A stretch of DNA of 64,000 nucleotides from Corynebacterium glyciniphilum AJ 3170 (lineage in GTDB: Bacteria; Actinomycetota; Actinomycetes; Mycobacteriales; Mycobacteriaceae): assembly GCF_007673095.1 (NCBI RefSeq), contig NZ_VDYZ01000006.1:62001-126000 (forward strand), in the 5' to 3' direction. Position numbers and translations under genes: made by a program. Position 1 is the stretch's first letter. Each line of letters begins with the position of its first letter. Below the pieces are notes generated by a model. The model had not been told where the DNA came from, searched no databases, and worked only from the letters and a program-made list of their open reading frames with translations. Shown in pieces: positions 63,510 to 64,000 of the stretch.

Positions 63510-64000
63510 CTAGCCCGGCAGAGCAATCACCTGGAGCCTACCTGCGACATATCGAGAAAACTCCTGACACCCGGCAGCGCGTAATTTAGCCGGAAGATTG
63601 AAAGGCTTCCTCTTTCCTGCCCAGTACCGATATTGACAGAGAATCACTGTATCGATCATTTCCGGCGCGGATTCAGCCGCAAGCGTCAAGAACTCGTCGG
63701 CAGTCATCACATCATACGGGCAATCATCCGGGTCGTCGTAGATCTTCGTAAAGTCTTTGATGTTGTCAGTAACAACAACTCCGATACCGGCATGCACAGC
63801 CGCATCGTGCACGTGGGCATCGTAGGGATCTATCACATTCACCGAATCATCATGGGCGAATCCACTTATTCTCGCTTCTTTCCCCATGCTCGTCTCGAGC
63901 CGATCCCTCAATGATTCAACGCGACTGCTGTCGACATGTGTCCCGTATTTATCAATAAACCTTCGACGCCGATGATACCCCGCTTCATTGAAGATGTCTT
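63510..64000 (-). CDS. PIN-domain protein, likely toxin (5' end outside window)
   Basis: An open frame running from the right edge to TAG at 63510. It has a PIN_3-like layout: a helical N-part, then DPYDAHVHDAAVHAGIGVVVTDNIKDF (visible in pieces; Asp residues likely bind metal) and PYDVMTADEFL. PIN_3 proteins are often VapC-like ribonuclease toxins. The antitoxin would lie upstream, beyond base 64000. An internal TTG at 63911 is not needed as a start because the frame continues. It converges with the mrr remnant, 3 bases apart. Confidence 0.75.
   Translation of the reverse strand, partial: DIFNEAGYHRRRRFIDKYGTHVDSSRVESLRDRLETSMGKEARISGFAHDDSVNVIDPYDAHVHDAAVHAGIGVVVTDNIKDFTKIYDDPDDCPYDVMTADEFLTLAAESAPEMIDTVILCQYRYWAGKRKPFNLPAKLRAAGCQEFSRYVAGRLQVIALPG

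Overview
The window is high-GC actinobacterial DNA that most resembles a Corynebacterium-type chromosome (Mycobacteriales). The evidence is a decaprenylphosphoryl-ribose epimerase pair (DprE1/DprE2) for arabinan synthesis, an actinobacterial myo-inositol-phosphate synthase, the block pcnA / MutT-like Nudix / DUF6049 / MurJ with a pseudokinase tail, the rpsF-ssb-rplI-dnaB set without rpsR, and many very short or absent 5' leaders. Several of these blocks lie near the replication origin in relatives, so the segment is probably origin-proximal. No rRNA, tRNA, insertion sequence or CRISPR array was seen.

Layout. 1-1.8 kb: dprE1 (5' cut by the window) and dprE2. 2.2-7.5 kb: an Old Yellow Enzyme, a copper operon copZ-copA behind a palindromic CsoR-like operator, and a secreted lipase-like hydrolase. 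7.7-14.3 kb: a coupled catabolic operon (SDR, MFS importer, acyl-CoA ligase, SDR, thiolase) ending in its likely TetR regulator, with a strong promoter and overlapping operator at its head. 14.4-20.2 kb: GH3 beta-glucosidase and secreted lipase, then gluconokinase and gluconate permease. 20.3-31.6 kb: stress and envelope genes (YghA-like SDR, Balon/Rv2629-type release-factor paralogue, ArAE-type membrane protein, DUF218 protein, DHA2 exporter, PspA, alcohol dehydrogenase, thioredoxin, paired fluoride channels, YceI with a divergent MarR). 31.6-44.2 kb: core genes (dnaB, rplI, ssb, rpsF, class A PBP, DUF5318, ino1, MarR, Usp, leuS). The long dnaB-rplI gap holds a cluster of DnaA-box-like sequences. 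44.3-53.6 kb: SdpI-family protein, a duplicated repeat pair beside a truncated DUF4143 gene, ribokinase, BASS transporter, AlbA_2 protein, Nudix hydrolase, orphan siderophore-type binding protein, AzlC/AzlD and pcnA. 53.7-60.1 kb: MutT-like, DUF6049, MurJ. 60.1-64 kb: an accessory defence island (perfect 20-bp-arm inverted repeat, hsdM, hsdS with lower-GC recognition domains, a decayed mrr gene, and a PIN-domain gene running off the end) sits where relatives usually carry trxB/trxA.

The observations most worth following are the DnaA-box cluster between dnaB and rplI, the repeat pairs next to the DUF4143 remnant, the palindrome at the island border, the mrr relic, and the Balon-like gene beside a stress-type SDR. 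I did not find a clearly new multi-gene system. Motif calls were made by eye and no database search was run.
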